Assembly: GCA_005223375.1 (NCBI GenBank)
Contig: RXOD01006082.1
Location: 1-11,338, forward strand
Source: Amoebophrya sp. AT5.2
Lineage: Eukaryota > Sar > Dinophyceae > Syndiniales > Amoebophryaceae
Direction of reading: 5' to 3'
Length of the DNA: 11,338 nt
Shown here piece after piece: positions 1-7,928 of this stretch. The first letter of the stretch is position 1, and every line of letters begins with the position of its first letter. The notes beneath the pieces were generated by a model. That model did no database searches. It was not told the DNA's origin and saw only the letters and a list, made by a program, of their open reading frames with translations. A program made the position numbers and the translations under genes.

Positions 1-102
1 ACGACCGGCGCGGAGGACTTCGGCTGCACGAAGGTGGATGCGGTGAAAATCGGCGACGCTGCTGCAGCGAAAGGCCCGGGAGCAGCAGGCAGCTGGGAGT
101 GA
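1..102 (+). CDS. 3' end of an unidentified plus-strand gene (partial)
   Basis: Reading frame 1 is open from the left edge to a TGA at 100-102 and gives 33 residues with a balanced, protein-like composition, beginning TTGAEDFGCTKVDAVKIGDA and ending GAAGSWE. No start codon is present, so the gene, or at least its last exon, begins outside the window. The Ala/Gly-rich tail matches the style of the other proteins here. It runs toward the minus-strand genes, so the two transcription units converge in the 103-1154 spacer. I do not recognise a family. The call rests only on the open frame and composition of a short piece, so an intronic or accidental frame remains possible. Confidence 0.45.
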   Translation, partial: TTGAEDFGCTKVDAVKIGDAAAAKGPGAAGSWE

Positions 103-1154
103 GAGCCGGAGTAGCTGGGGCAGATCGACGCGTTCAGGCTGTGCTCAACGTGGTCAGCCAGACCCGCAGACGCCAGAAAATCCGACACGCCGATGCGCGG
201 CATCTTTTGTTGAAGCTGGTGCTCCTTCGAGCGCTACCTCTATGCTTTGCGATTGCGACGCTGCCTCTATGCTTTGCGATTGCGATGCGCTCTGTCCTCT
301 TCTAGTACTGCGCAATCAACATCGACAATTCATTGGGCAAATGCGATTCGCTCCAGCAGCCGCTGCACCTCGTGCTTCGCTCACGATTTATCGGATGGAT
401 ACGATGTACGATTTTTGCGAATCGAACACACCTGTCCCTGTGGTCAGGTACTACTTTCTTTTAAATTTTTACTCTTCTTCGACGAAAACGATAACGTTGA
501 CGCTCTTCGAGCCGCTCGGGATCCTCCCTCACTTCGAACTCGTTGCGACGGTCAGCTTAGCTCACTCGTTGCGACATCGAACTCGTCGATCAGCCTCCCT
601 AGCAAGGAGCGCGGGCCGGAGCGCGCGACATTCCCATTGACATCCGATGTCCATCAAATACTCATAGGTTTTAGTTCAGTCCTCAACGTCGTCAACGTCG
701 AGTACAACAAGCGCTGCAAGTATAGAAGATCCAATCATGATGTCGTTGATGCTGCATCGTCGGACGACATGATACCAAAATTCTACATCTAAAGTGAAAA
801 CTCCGAGTTGAGTTCAACATCTACGTTAGCGTTGAGACAAGTACATTTGTTCAAGAATGCGTCGTTACAGTCAGAGTCTGGATTTGGCTTTGGTTGAAAT
901 TCAATGAGTCGTGGGTAGCATACGACGTATAGTTTGTTTCATCTCGTCGATCTCCGTCGATCTCGCTGCAAAAGTTTGATACAACTGAAAGGAAGCAAAA
1001 CAATGAATTTTCGAGAGACGCCAGGCGTCTTTCTCTTTGTGTGCTCTGATGGCGATGTAGATGAGCAAGTGCAAGTGGAATATGAAGAGCTACAGCGTCG
1101 GAACTAGAAAGAAAGAACTGCATCTGCAACTTCAATCATGCGAAGATGAACAAC
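103..1154. other. non-coding spacer between convergent genes
   Basis: This stretch of about 1 kb separates the plus-strand gene end at 102 from the minus-strand gene end at 1155. The longest open frames (a plus-strand one at 247-792 and a minus-strand one at 851-1135) have compositions typical of chance ORFs and show no recognisable domain. The only clear internal structure is a two-copy 27-bp tandem repeat at 237-290. It probably holds the 3' UTRs and polyadenylation regions of both flanking genes. No RNA gene was recognised. Confidence 0.5.
237..290. repeat. 27-bp tandem duplication, two copies
   Basis: The unit beginning CCTCTATGCTTTGCGATTGC occurs at 237 and again at 264, so the period is 27 bp. 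The two copies are almost identical, differing near the end (GCGACG versus GCGATG). It lies in non-coding spacer and looks like a recent local slippage duplication. Confidence 0.85.
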
Positions 1155-3362
1155 TCAAGGAGAGCGAGCGACCGCTTTCGGAGAGAAGAGAAGCTGGCGA
1201 CTCGGCGATTGATGGCCCCCCGGCTGGGCTTGCGCCCGATTCGGCGAGGACTTGTTCCGCGCCACAGCCGGGGAACGGGAGGGTGATCTGGAGCGTTTCG
1301 CTGCCGCGTCGCGATCGTCCCGCGCGCTGATACCTGTACGTAAATCCGATTCTTGACTTTTCGTCTGTCAGCATTCCTCCTCAACGATTTATTGTTGTTC
1401 ACAGGCATCGATCTTCAACGCCAGAACAAGGAACGCGAATCGGTACTAAAGAGTACCTCCCACCGCCCGGAAGCCGCCCGAAGCCGCGCCGCATTTCGGC
1501 TTGTCGAACCCGATTTTCTTCTCTCCGAGCCACTCCTCCCCTACAACCCAAGAAACGACCGGAAGATCACAACTATCCGCATTCTGGTTCGTGTGGATCA
1601 AATACGGTTGCGGCACCAGGCGCGGGACGAAGAAGTCCGCCTCGCCAACCACTTGCGGGCCCTGCTTTCGCCGCGACTGCAGCAGCAACTTCTCCTCGCT
1701 CTCGTTCGGCGCACAGTACCACTTGCGTGTGGGGGATTCGGTGACGGAGGCGGATTCGACAGGTGGTCTTCCATCTATGTATGAAAGGTCCTCCTTCGAT
1801 CGGTTCTGCGCCGGCGTTGCCAGGCTGTAGCGTTGCGCCATGCTCTTGCTCTTGCTCTTGCTGGCGGCCGCCGTTGCAGCTCCCGCGTCCGACGTCGTGT
1901 CCGACGTGTCCGTCTCGGTTTGAGTCATCTCAGCGCGGGAGGAGATTTTCGAAAACGTTGGCGGGGGTGGCCGCGGTACATTTTCGGTACTCACGTAGTA
2001 GTTGTTCACGTTGAAAAGTACCGCGTCCCTGTTCGTCTGCGGAAGTTTTGGCTCCTTCGTGGCACTGCTGGCGGTACTAGTTGTCGTGGGTTCTGGAGCA
2101 GCAGCTGCTGGCGCTAATACACCACCTGGACCAGAACAACCTGGATCAGGTCCGAATCGACCAGATCCATGGTGTGCTGGTCCAGGCGTGTGAAAGACCT
2201 CTTCACTGTCTTTCCGGGTCTGCGGCGCTGTGGCGAAGAGGTGGCTGTCGTCGTGACTTAGATTTACTCCTGAACTGGGTAGGTCTGGGGTCGCATAGGG
2301 AAGCTCGGGGTTGAACATGAACTTCTTTGTGCTGTCGGCAGTGTTGCGAACAACATTCGCATCTTCTCTCCCACCAGCAGAAGCTGCCGCCCGTGGCGCT
2401 GGCGACTCCATGTCGATGCGGAGGCTTTTTTCGGCTGATTGCGCAGCTGGTGCTGGTGTCACTTTCTCTTTTTCGAGTAGGCTAACGGAGACACTTCTCG
2501 TCCCACCACCTCCGCCCGTGAGCTTCTGCGCCCGAGCGAGCACGGAGTCGATTTGCTCGTTGAGATTTTTATCGTCGTCGTCGTGCTGCGCCTGCGAAGG
2601 AGCCGAAGGCTGTGTTTCCCGGCTCGACCTCGGGTAGTCGAAAGCAGCAGTGGTCGACGCAGCGGCGCCCCCAGCATGATCATCCACCGCTCCGGATGCC
2701 CGCGGCGCGGGGGACGACGCTGCCACCTCATGCAGAACTTGACGCCAAACTTCGCTGTTTTTCTTCGGTTTCCCTCTCGTCCTCGAATTCGAAAATTTTT
2801 CTTCCTTCCCCCGTTCCCTTGCTGACTGTAAGGCTCGCCTGCCCTGCGCTTGCGCGAAGCCTGCTGGCGCCCCAGTGCGGATGGGGAACTTCTGCTTTTT
2901 TTCAGAAGAAAAATGCAGAAGCTTCCCATCCGCACCGGAGCTCATGGCGGGCGTCGTACGCGCCTTCTTCGGCTTTCCTTCGCCTTGCTCCACAGGAGTT
3001 TGCGCTGTCGTTGCGCCAACCGTCCTCGGGTCCGCGACGATGACAACGCCGGAAGAGCCCGTTGCCTGCGGGGCGCGGAGACCGGCTTGAACACTCACAC
3101 CATTGTAGAAGTCCCGGATCTGTTGTTGAGAAAGAAGATGTTATCGGTTGTAATTTTAAGTGTGTTTTTTTTTGACTGACATTTTTTTCAGTACGTCTCC
3201 GCCGTTCCCGCGCACCAGCAGCAGGTCGTCGCGCAATTCCGCTTGTTTGCCGTGATAGGTCGAAACCTTCTTCGCGGTGGTCGATAGCCCTTGTCTCGCG
3301 GGACGCGGTGAGGTACTCCTCAAGATACCCTCGGCGCGCTGCTTTGCCACCATCACGGCCAT
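1155..3362 (-). CDS. hypothetical low-complexity protein, three exons, about 669 aa
   Basis: The proposed exons are 3362-3195, 3119-1457 and 1333-1155, totalling 2010 nt with a TGA at 1157-1155. The ATG at 3362 is the first in its open frame. Exon 1 (MAVMVAKQRAEGILR...) ends on a codon boundary, and exon 2 resumes in frame as IRDFYNGVSVQAG. Exon 2 ends one base into a Gly codon, and exon 3 completes it and reads ISARDDRDAAAKRSRSPSRS to a stop. Only this joining keeps all three frames open. The protein is rich in S, A, P, G, K and R, with a KSKSKS run near residue 477, a more ordered stretch near 550-600 (FFVPRLVPQPYLIH, then VVSWVVGEEWLG) and an RS/SP-rich basic tail. I recognise no domain. 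The tail could suit a nuclear or RNA-associated protein, which is inference only. It lies 266 bp downstream of the co-directional giant gene at 3629-7558. Confidence 0.68.
1334..1456 (-). other. intron 2 of the 1155-3362 gene, 123 nt
   Basis: On the minus strand it begins GTACTC at 1456 and ends TTTACGTACAG at 1334, and it splits a Gly codon after the first base. The start of the intron lies in a short hairpin (GGTACT-CTTT-AGTACC). Both exon borders carry the same five bases, AGGTA, so the precise cut could slide within a small direct repeat. Without removal the protein would stop at TAG only 9 bases into the intron. The downstream frame chosen is open for 59 residues and has a coding-like RS-rich composition. 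Confidence 0.65.
2125..2186. repeat. interrupted inverted repeat in exon 2
   Basis: CCTGGACCAG at 2125-2134 is the exact reverse complement of CTGGTCCAGG at 2177-2186, and weaker CCTGGATC/GATCCATGG pairing lies inside. It encodes part of the Gly/Pro-rich stretch of the protein. It is shorter and less striking than the other fold-backs and may simply reflect repeated Gly/Pro codons. Confidence 0.5.
2875..2935. repeat. near-perfect inverted repeat inside exon 2
   Basis: Arms 2875-2901 and 2909-2935 pair at 24 of 27 positions with a 7-nt spacer. The outer part reads GTGCGGATGGG on the left and its complement on the right. It lies in coding sequence and encodes roughly residues 118-139 of the 669-aa protein, including KLLHFSSEKKQKFPIRTG. 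Confidence 0.9.
3120..3194 (-). other. intron 1 of the 1155-3362 gene, 75 nt, phase 0
   Basis: On the minus strand it begins GTACTG at 3194 and ends with a pyrimidine-rich run and CAACAG at 3120. It is AT-rich with A and T homopolymers, unlike the GC-rich exons on both sides. It contains an in-frame TAA, so it must be removed to join exons 1 and 2. Both neighbouring frames match at phase 0. Confidence 0.75.
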
Positions 3363-3628
3363 TTGCGGGGACGGAGCCCGGGCCTGATGCAGTGGTCCGA
3401 TTGATGTCGTTCTGAGCTGGAATTATTCGCTTCGATCACTGTAGTTTTTCACGCCTACCCCACAAAGAATAAGAAGCGTTGACTCATCAAAAATTCCGAA
3501 GAAGCATATTAAGGAGCACTACTATATGCTTTATGCAGTAGCAGTTGAGCCAGGACGAGCTCGTCCTGCCCGATAACCAGTAATAAATCTGACTCCGTCA
3601 CATCCTACTCAAATCATGTTAAACGGCT
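3363..3628. other. spacer between two co-directional minus-strand genes
   Basis: This 266-bp gap follows the stop of the large gene (3629) and precedes the ATG at 3362. It is AT-richer than the genes, holds the 18-nt palindrome at 3551-3568, and ends with a CCAGCTCAG at 3420-3412 on the minus strand, a possible cis- or trans-splice acceptor 49 nt before the ATG. The frame upstream of the ATG is open back to a TAA at 3425-3423, so an extra 5' exon cannot be excluded. Confidence 0.55.
3551..3568. repeat. perfect 18-nt palindrome downstream of the large gene
   Basis: CAGGACGAGCTCGTCCTG is its own exact reverse complement. It begins about 61 nt after the stop codon of the 3629-7558 gene in the direction of transcription. 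It could form a cruciform, an RNA stem near the 3' end, or a dimeric protein site. The sequence alone does not decide. Confidence 0.9.
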
Positions 3629-6600
3629 TTATACGAGCGCCTGTGCCCCTTTTTCCATCAGCGCTTTGTGTGCCTTTTGCAGCTCCTGAAAACGCACTCC
3701 GCCTTTATTGGCGCCACCAGCTGCTCCCGTCTTTTCGTACACGAACCTCCGGTCGACCTCGTCAAAGAGCATGATGTTCCGCGCATCTCCCGGGGAAATG
3801 ACGCCCTTTGCACTCCCACTCGGCATGTTGTGTACAATTGCAATTGGTGAGGCGCTCCGTGCCGCGCCGCTTCCCGGGCTTTGTGCTCGGTTGTTCCGCG
3901 CCGCCATAATTTTCCCGATCAGCCGCGCCTGCCGTTGGACCGCTTCCCGGCTTTTTCGCGAAGAAGTAGAAGCCGGTTTGGCGCGATTTCGAAACTCGGC
4001 CTCGTCATTCATGTTCGCGAAGTCGTCTGCAGTTCCCCCCGCTTCGACAATCAGGTCGCTCGTGACGGATCCGCGGAATGATTTTTTACTGTCGGGTTTG
4101 TTTGTGGAGAGGCCTTCACGTGGTTGGTGAGGGCCTTGGTGAGACGGTCTTTCCAGTCCAGGACTTGTTCTGGAGCGGGCGAACGACGACCGCTTCGCGA
4201 GTTCCGTGACCGTAAGGGCGCCCGCTCCAGCTGTTGCCTGACCCTGAGGATTGTGCGAAGAAGTGGCACTACTTCTACCTGAAATCGAGGAAGTCCTAGC
4301 TCCCGCCTTATTCATCGTCAAATTGATGTTCTTGCCCCCTCCACCAGCACCCGCTCCAGCGCCCAAATTAATATCGGACTTCTCGAGGATATTCGCCACC
4401 GAAGCGACTTTTTCCAGCACCGGGGCGTATTCGGCGTTTAGTTGGTCGATCTTCATCATGTAGGAGCGCAGCGCCTGTTCCTCCTCCTGTCCCGGCTTCA
4501 TCAAGTTTGCGGCGCTCTGGCTGCGGGTCGGCGCCCTAGTGCCGCCGGAAGGTCTAGCAGCGGTTTCTCTGCCCCTCGTCGTGGTTCCACCGGGCGAAAC
4601 GGGAAGTGGTGCGGGAACCGATGTGTGCGAATTGTAGTCGGCAGCTGCGGCGGTCTTGCGGAGCGATTCCTCCGTTCTCGTTTCACCGATTCCGCCGCCA
4701 GAGCCTCGCGCCCCCACTGCCGCCGAGGATTGCGATCGCCTCAAGAAGTTCTTCGGATCGACTCCTCCCGGGAGGGGTTTTCCTCCACCTGCATCGTCGC
4801 CCCCACCAAGACCAACAGCATCCGCCGCCCCCGCGAAAGCTCCGTCATGGTGGCCGCTTCCCTGCGGCTTTGCCAGGTCGTGCAGCCGTTCCGAAATCGC
4901 GTAGTCTTTCTTCTGCATGTGCACGTAGTAGCCCCCGTTTTCTGAAGGTGGCGAGGGGGCTTTCTTCACGACCAGCGACGCACTGCCGCCGATCGGCCCG
5001 GTCTTGGCTTCCTCGACCGAGACGCTCTCCTTCAGCTGCTGGTCGTACTTCTCCAGGTGCATTTTCGCCCGAAAACTGTCCTGGAAGCCCTCGATTCCGC
5101 ATCGCTTCAGAAACTCCAAGGTTGTGTCGTTGGTTATCGGGCGGCGACCTCGAGCCTGCGCGGAGACGTGCTTCAAAGCAGCGTCGCCAGGGCGGTCGAG
5201 GAAATGCGAGGACGCGGGAAAGGATTGGATTCTTGAGGGAGAACCGTCGCGAAGAGCACTCGGAAACCCATCGGAGTCGACGTATTCGCGCCGCGCACGG
5301 TCGGGGCTGTAGTGGGGTGGATGTAGATCTTCTTGAATGTATGATGGATGCTCCTCATCACATCTCAAGTAATACGCAAAATCAAAAAAATGAAAATACA
5401 TCCTCGCTTCCTGTGAGGGTGAGCCATCGTTGACGCTCCTGCTCTCCATTTCCCTGCGCTTGTCCAGACTCGATTGCCGGTGCAACGCCGCGGACGTGGT
5501 TAGTTTCGAGTGCAAATACTCGTACATGGCTTCGTCGCGATCCGTCAGTCTGGCGGTTCCACTCAATACCCGAGCGGAGGACATCCTCCCGCTCGCGGCT
5601 TTTTTGGTGGTCCTGTTTCTGTACGCGTATTGCCGGGGTTTGGTGTTTAATTCCAACCCCGACCGTTGCTCGAGGAGCTCGCTGGCGGGCTGCTGGTGGG
5701 ACTGTTGAATCCGTTTCTTCGCAGACTCCGTCGGCGTGGCGTAGTGCGGTCTGGCTGCTCGTCTTTTCAAGTTCGGATCCTCGTCTCTCGTCATCTTGCG
5801 GGAGCTGGTATCGTTCTGCTTTTCGAAAGAAGCGTTGGTCGACGCGCGGGACTTCGGCTGAAAAAGATTCGACGTTTTCGTCGCGACGGAGGAAGCGGAG
5901 GCCGCGGCGGATTTTGCGGTGGAGTCGCCCTTGTTCGAGGTCGTCGTGGAGAGAGCTCTGGGGCGGCCTTTCCCCTGGTCCTCCTGGGACGGAGCGGCGG
6001 CTGCGTCTCCTGCGGAGGAGTAGAACAGCGGCTGAGGATGTCCTCCGGAGCCGGACGCAACGCTTGCGGTCGAAGCTTCTGGAGCACCTCCTGGACCACG
6101 TGTATCCTCTACTTTTCCAGCTACAAGATGATGAGCAGCCACTCTTTCTTCCTCCGCCACCTCCGCCACTAATTCGCGTAGTCGCGCCCCCCGCTCCTGC
6201 AACTCGGCCACTTTCTCTTGCATCAGCACCTCTGGGGGTTGATGTGGGGGCTGCGATGAACTACCAAGCGCCTCCACCTTCCCCGTTTCGAAATTCTTCC
6301 GCACGCTTCCCCTTACAAGAACTGCACGATCCCTCCCGGCCCCGTTGCTTGGGCTGTCCAGTATTCCCTTTTCGGGTCGTTTTTCCTTCCACGAGCAACT
6401 CGCGGAGGAGGCATCGGACGACAGCAAAAGTTGCTGCTGGTAGCTCGGGTGGTTCCCATACAGCAGCCCTCCGGGGGTGCTCAGCGTCGAGTTCTTGAGA
6501 CGCTGAGCATCCCCGGGGGGCTCAGCGTGCCCACCTGTGTAAGACTCCACCATCTGCTGCGCTGCGGTGGGCGAGTTTGCGAAGGTGGTGCAAGATTTTG

Positions 6601-7558
6601 CGGAGAACGAAATTTGGTCCGAATGCACGTTTTGCGAATTCGAGCCGGAGCCGACGGCCCGCCCGTACGCATCTACTGGCGTTGTGTACGCGGCGAGTAT
6701 TTGTTGATCCGATGGTTGTTCCACCTCCAGCGGCGTCGCGAGGTTGACGACTCGAACGTGTTGCCGATCTCCCCCGGGCGCTCCTGCAGCTGTCGGGGGC
6801 GCACGGACATTGTGCGAAAGCGAGTGCAGCCGCTGGATTCCCTCGTCCTCCTCCTCGATTTGGGGGAGGAGAGGACGAGGGAATCCAGCGTCTGCACCAG
6901 AGGACCCAGGAGTCGCATTTGGCGGGGGATAAGTAGAACTCCCGGCTTGCTGCAGCAAGAGCTCGTAGTTCTTCCGTTGCCGCTCAATTTCTTCCCTCGT
7001 GCGATCTACCTCCTGCCACTTCTGTAGCCGGACCATGGTCTGACTCTGATGGGGATGTTGTCCACCTGACAGCTGTGAAGATAGATGGGATAGAGATACG
7101 CCACTGGAGATGATCGACGACGACTGGCTGGTTTTTGAAGTCGTACCGCTGTCCACAGGCACCACATACCGGAAGTCCCGCGTGGTGACGTTCGGCGAGG
7201 TGGAGGTAGTGGTGATGTTCAGCGGGCCCCCCGGCCGCGTTGAGTGATAGTGCTGGCGCACCACCTGTTGGTGCACGGCTGTGGCGCTTCCGCTTCTCGT
7301 CGAAGAGGAAGCGGCACTTGGTCCACCTTGTACGACGATCGACGAGGAATGAAGATCGGCCGATCCGGGCTGCTGCTGCGCGCGCTGTACGATCCGTGTT
7401 TGAAAAACCGGAGACGGCGACCGGTTTCTTGACGGTAAGTGCGGAAAGTCGGGGCCGGCGGGCATGTTGAGGCTGGGAGGGGGGCCGAGGAAGGCGGAGG
7501 CCGCCTTCTGCCGCTCGAAGGCATGGCGGAGGTCGAACGCAGGGGCGGGCTGCATCAT
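3629..7558 (-). CDS. giant disordered hypothetical protein, 1309 aa (1278 aa if an internal intron is spliced)
   Basis: The ATG at 7558 (MMQPAPAFDLRHAFERQKAA) is the first in frame below a TAG at 7597-7595, and the frame stays open to a TAA at 3631-3629. The protein is mostly low-complexity S, A, G, Q, P and R. Likely helical or coiled segments are visible at about residues 174-207 (WQEVDRTREEIERQRKNYEL), 443-480 (LMQEKVAELQERGARLREL) and 1026-1055 (RSYMMKIDQLNAEYAPVLEK). Two more conserved-looking patches are near 669 (DRDEAMYEYLHSKL) and 810 (TLEFLKRCGIEGFQDSF). No catalytic motif, signal peptide or membrane segment is seen. I do not recognise the family, and a scaffold or cytoskeletal role is only inferred from the coiled coils in a disordered background. 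Four inverted repeats lie within the coding sequence, and a copy of its 5' end occurs upstream at 7929-7972. Confidence 0.72.
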   Translation of the reverse strand: MMQPAPAFDLRHAFERQKAASAFLGPPPSLNMPAGPDFPHLPSRNRSPSPVFQTRIVQRAQQQPGSADLHSSSIVVQGGPSAASSSTRSGSATAVHQQVVRQHYHSTRPGGPLNITTTSTSPNVTTRDFRYVVPVDSGTTSKTSQSSSIISSGVSLSHLSSQLSGGQHPHQSQTMVRLQKWQEVDRTREEIERQRKNYELLLQQAGSSTYPPPNATPGSSGADAGFPRPLLPQIEEEDEGIQRLHSLSHNVRAPPTAAGAPGGDRQHVRVVNLATPLEVEQPSDQQILAAYTTPVDAYGRAVGSGSNSQNVHSDQISFSAKSCTTFANSPTAAQQMVESYTGGHAEPPGDAQRLKNSTLSTPGGLLYGNHPSYQQQLLLSSDASSASCSWKEKRPEKGILDSPSNGAGRDRAVLVRGSVRKNFETGKVEALGSSSQPPHQPPEVLMQEKVAELQERGARLRELVAEVAEEERVAAHHLVAGKVEDTRGPGGAPEASTASVASGSGGHPQPLFYSSAGDAAAAPSQEDQGKGRPRALSTTTSNKGDSTAKSAAASASSVATKTSNLFQPKSRASTNASFEKQNDTSSRKMTRDEDPNLKRRAARPHYATPTESAKKRIQQSHQQPASELLEQRSGLELNTKPRQYAYRNRTTKKAASGRMSSARVLSGTARLTDRDEAMYEYLHSKLTTSAALHRQSSLDKRREMESRSVNDGSPSQEARMYFHFFDFAYYLRCDEEHPSYIQEDLHPPHYSPDRARREYVDSDGFPSALRDGSPSRIQSFPASSHFLDRPGDAALKHVSAQARGRRPITNDTTLEFLKRCGIEGFQDSFRAKMHLEKYDQQLKESVSVEEAKTGPIGGSASLVVKKAPSPPSENGGYYVHMQKKDYAISERLHDLAKPQGSGHHDGAFAGAADAVGLGGGDDAGGGKPLPGGVDPKNFLRRSQSSAAVGARGSGGGIGETRTEESLRKTAAAADYNSHTSVPAPLPVSPGGTTTRGRETAARPSGGTRAPTRSQSAANLMKPGQEEEQALRSYMMKIDQLNAEYAPVLEKVASVANILEKSDINLGAGAGAGGGGKNINLTMNKAGARTSSISGRSSATSSHNPQGQATAGAGALTVTELAKRSSFARSRTSPGLERPSHQGPHQPREGLSTNKPDSKKSFRGSVTSDLIVEAGGTADDFANMNDEAEFRNRAKPASTSSRKSREAVQRQARLIGKIMAARNNRAQSPGSGAARSASPIAIVHNMPSGSAKGVISPGDARNIMLFDEVDRRFVYEKTGAAGGANKGGVRFQELQKAHKALMEKGAQALV
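4170..4230. repeat. 12-bp perfect inverted repeat in the giant gene
   Basis: CTGGAGCGGGCG at 4170-4181 is exactly complementary in reverse to CGCCCGCTCCAG at 4219-4230, with a 37-nt spacer. It lies within coding sequence. The part-sequence CCCGCTCCAG also recurs in direct orientation near 4350, within a Gly/Ala-rich stretch. Confidence 0.8.
5307..5399 (-). other. candidate in-frame intron, 93 nt, in the giant gene
   Basis: This AT-rich island (34 of 93 bases are G or C) lies in GC-rich coding sequence. On the minus strand it starts GTATTTTC at 5399 and ends CACCCCACTACAG at 5307. Its length is divisible by three and it contains no stop, so the frame survives whether or not it is removed. Read through, it encodes an out-of-character aromatic patch (YFHFFDFAYYLRC). 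Removed, the protein reads SQEARI followed by PDRARREY. I favour an intron on composition, but it could be a real ordered motif. Confidence 0.55.
5571..5595. repeat. short hairpin in the giant gene
   Basis: CGAGCGGAGGA (5571-5581) folds back on TCCTCCCGCTCG (5584-5595) with a 2-nt loop and a single bulged base, giving 11 pairs. It encodes part of a Met/Ser-rich stretch near residue 657. Confidence 0.75.
6471..6516. repeat. 18-bp inverted repeat in the giant gene
   Basis: Arms 6471-6488 and 6499-6516 pair at 17 of 18 positions around a 10-nt spacer, with GCTCAGCGTC as the inner part of the left arm. A third partial copy of the core, GCTCAGCGT, follows in direct orientation just to the right at about 6520. 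The region encodes Gly/Pro-rich residues around 348-362. Confidence 0.85.
6831..6890. repeat. 20-bp perfect inverted repeat in the giant gene
   Basis: CGCTGGATTCCCTCGTCCTC at 6831-6850 has its exact reverse complement at 6871-6890, with a 20-nt spacer. All 20 pairs match, which is far beyond chance at this spacing. The hairpin is entirely coding and, on the minus strand, gives GFPRPLLPQIEEEDEGIQR near residues 223-242. Confidence 0.92.
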
Positions 7559-7907
7559 AGTGATGCGAAAAACGATTCTTTCTTCTAGCCCCGCCTACTC
7601 CTTGCTGAAGTCCTCTCACATCAACAAATAATACAAAGAAAATGCAAGCGCAGACGAGTTGCCAGTAGTTGTCAAAAAGTCTAAGTCAACGACATCATCG
7701 CGCTCACATGGCCTCGGTCTTGTAGTTCTACTTTTGACTTCATGCTGGCTACGAGTTGTCTATCGATCATTGGTCGCTCCTTCCGCTCTCTCTCCTTCCG
7801 CTTCGTCCTCTCGGCTCGGTGTCTGCTTCGGGTTTAACGACTTTCGAGATCAGATTGAGCAGAGCACGACAAATTTGGATTTGTTCGCCCGGACTGCCGT
7901 TCAGCGC

Positions 7908-7926
7908 CATGCCGTTGAACGGCATG
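7908..7926. repeat. 19-nt palindrome with a one-base centre
   Basis: CATGCCGTT (7908-7916), one G, then AACGGCATG (7918-7926) form a perfect inverted repeat. Related TGCCGTTCA pieces occur just before (about 7895) and after (about 7941), so the element is built from several shuffled copies of one short motif. Confidence 0.88.
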
Positions 7927-7928
7927 CT

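Noticed and set aside
247..792. Plus-strand open frame of 181 codons
   Set aside because: Composition is that of chance translation, it overlaps the 27-bp tandem repeat, it has no domain or signal, and it lies in the convergent 3' spacer.
1132..1408. Two minus-strand open frames (80 and 90 codons) over the last exon of the three-exon gene
   Set aside because: The third frame, which lacks an ATG, is the one reached by in-frame splicing at 1334 and has the RS/SP-rich composition matching the rest of the protein.
1866..1873. Recurring GCGGCCGC 8-mers (also near 9205, 9247, 9802 and 10597)
   Set aside because: These are expected from Ala/Ala/Ala-type codons and from the duplicated surface-protein segment, with no sign of a separate function.
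2459..2935. Minus-strand frame of 158 codons overlapping the three-exon gene
   Set aside because: It is an out-of-frame shadow of exon 2. Its apparent start lies in the inverted repeat at 2875-2935.
4606..5433. Plus-strand open frame of 275 codons
   Set aside because: It is antisense to the giant gene, Arg/Pro-rich as expected from GC-rich complement, and would cross the candidate intron.
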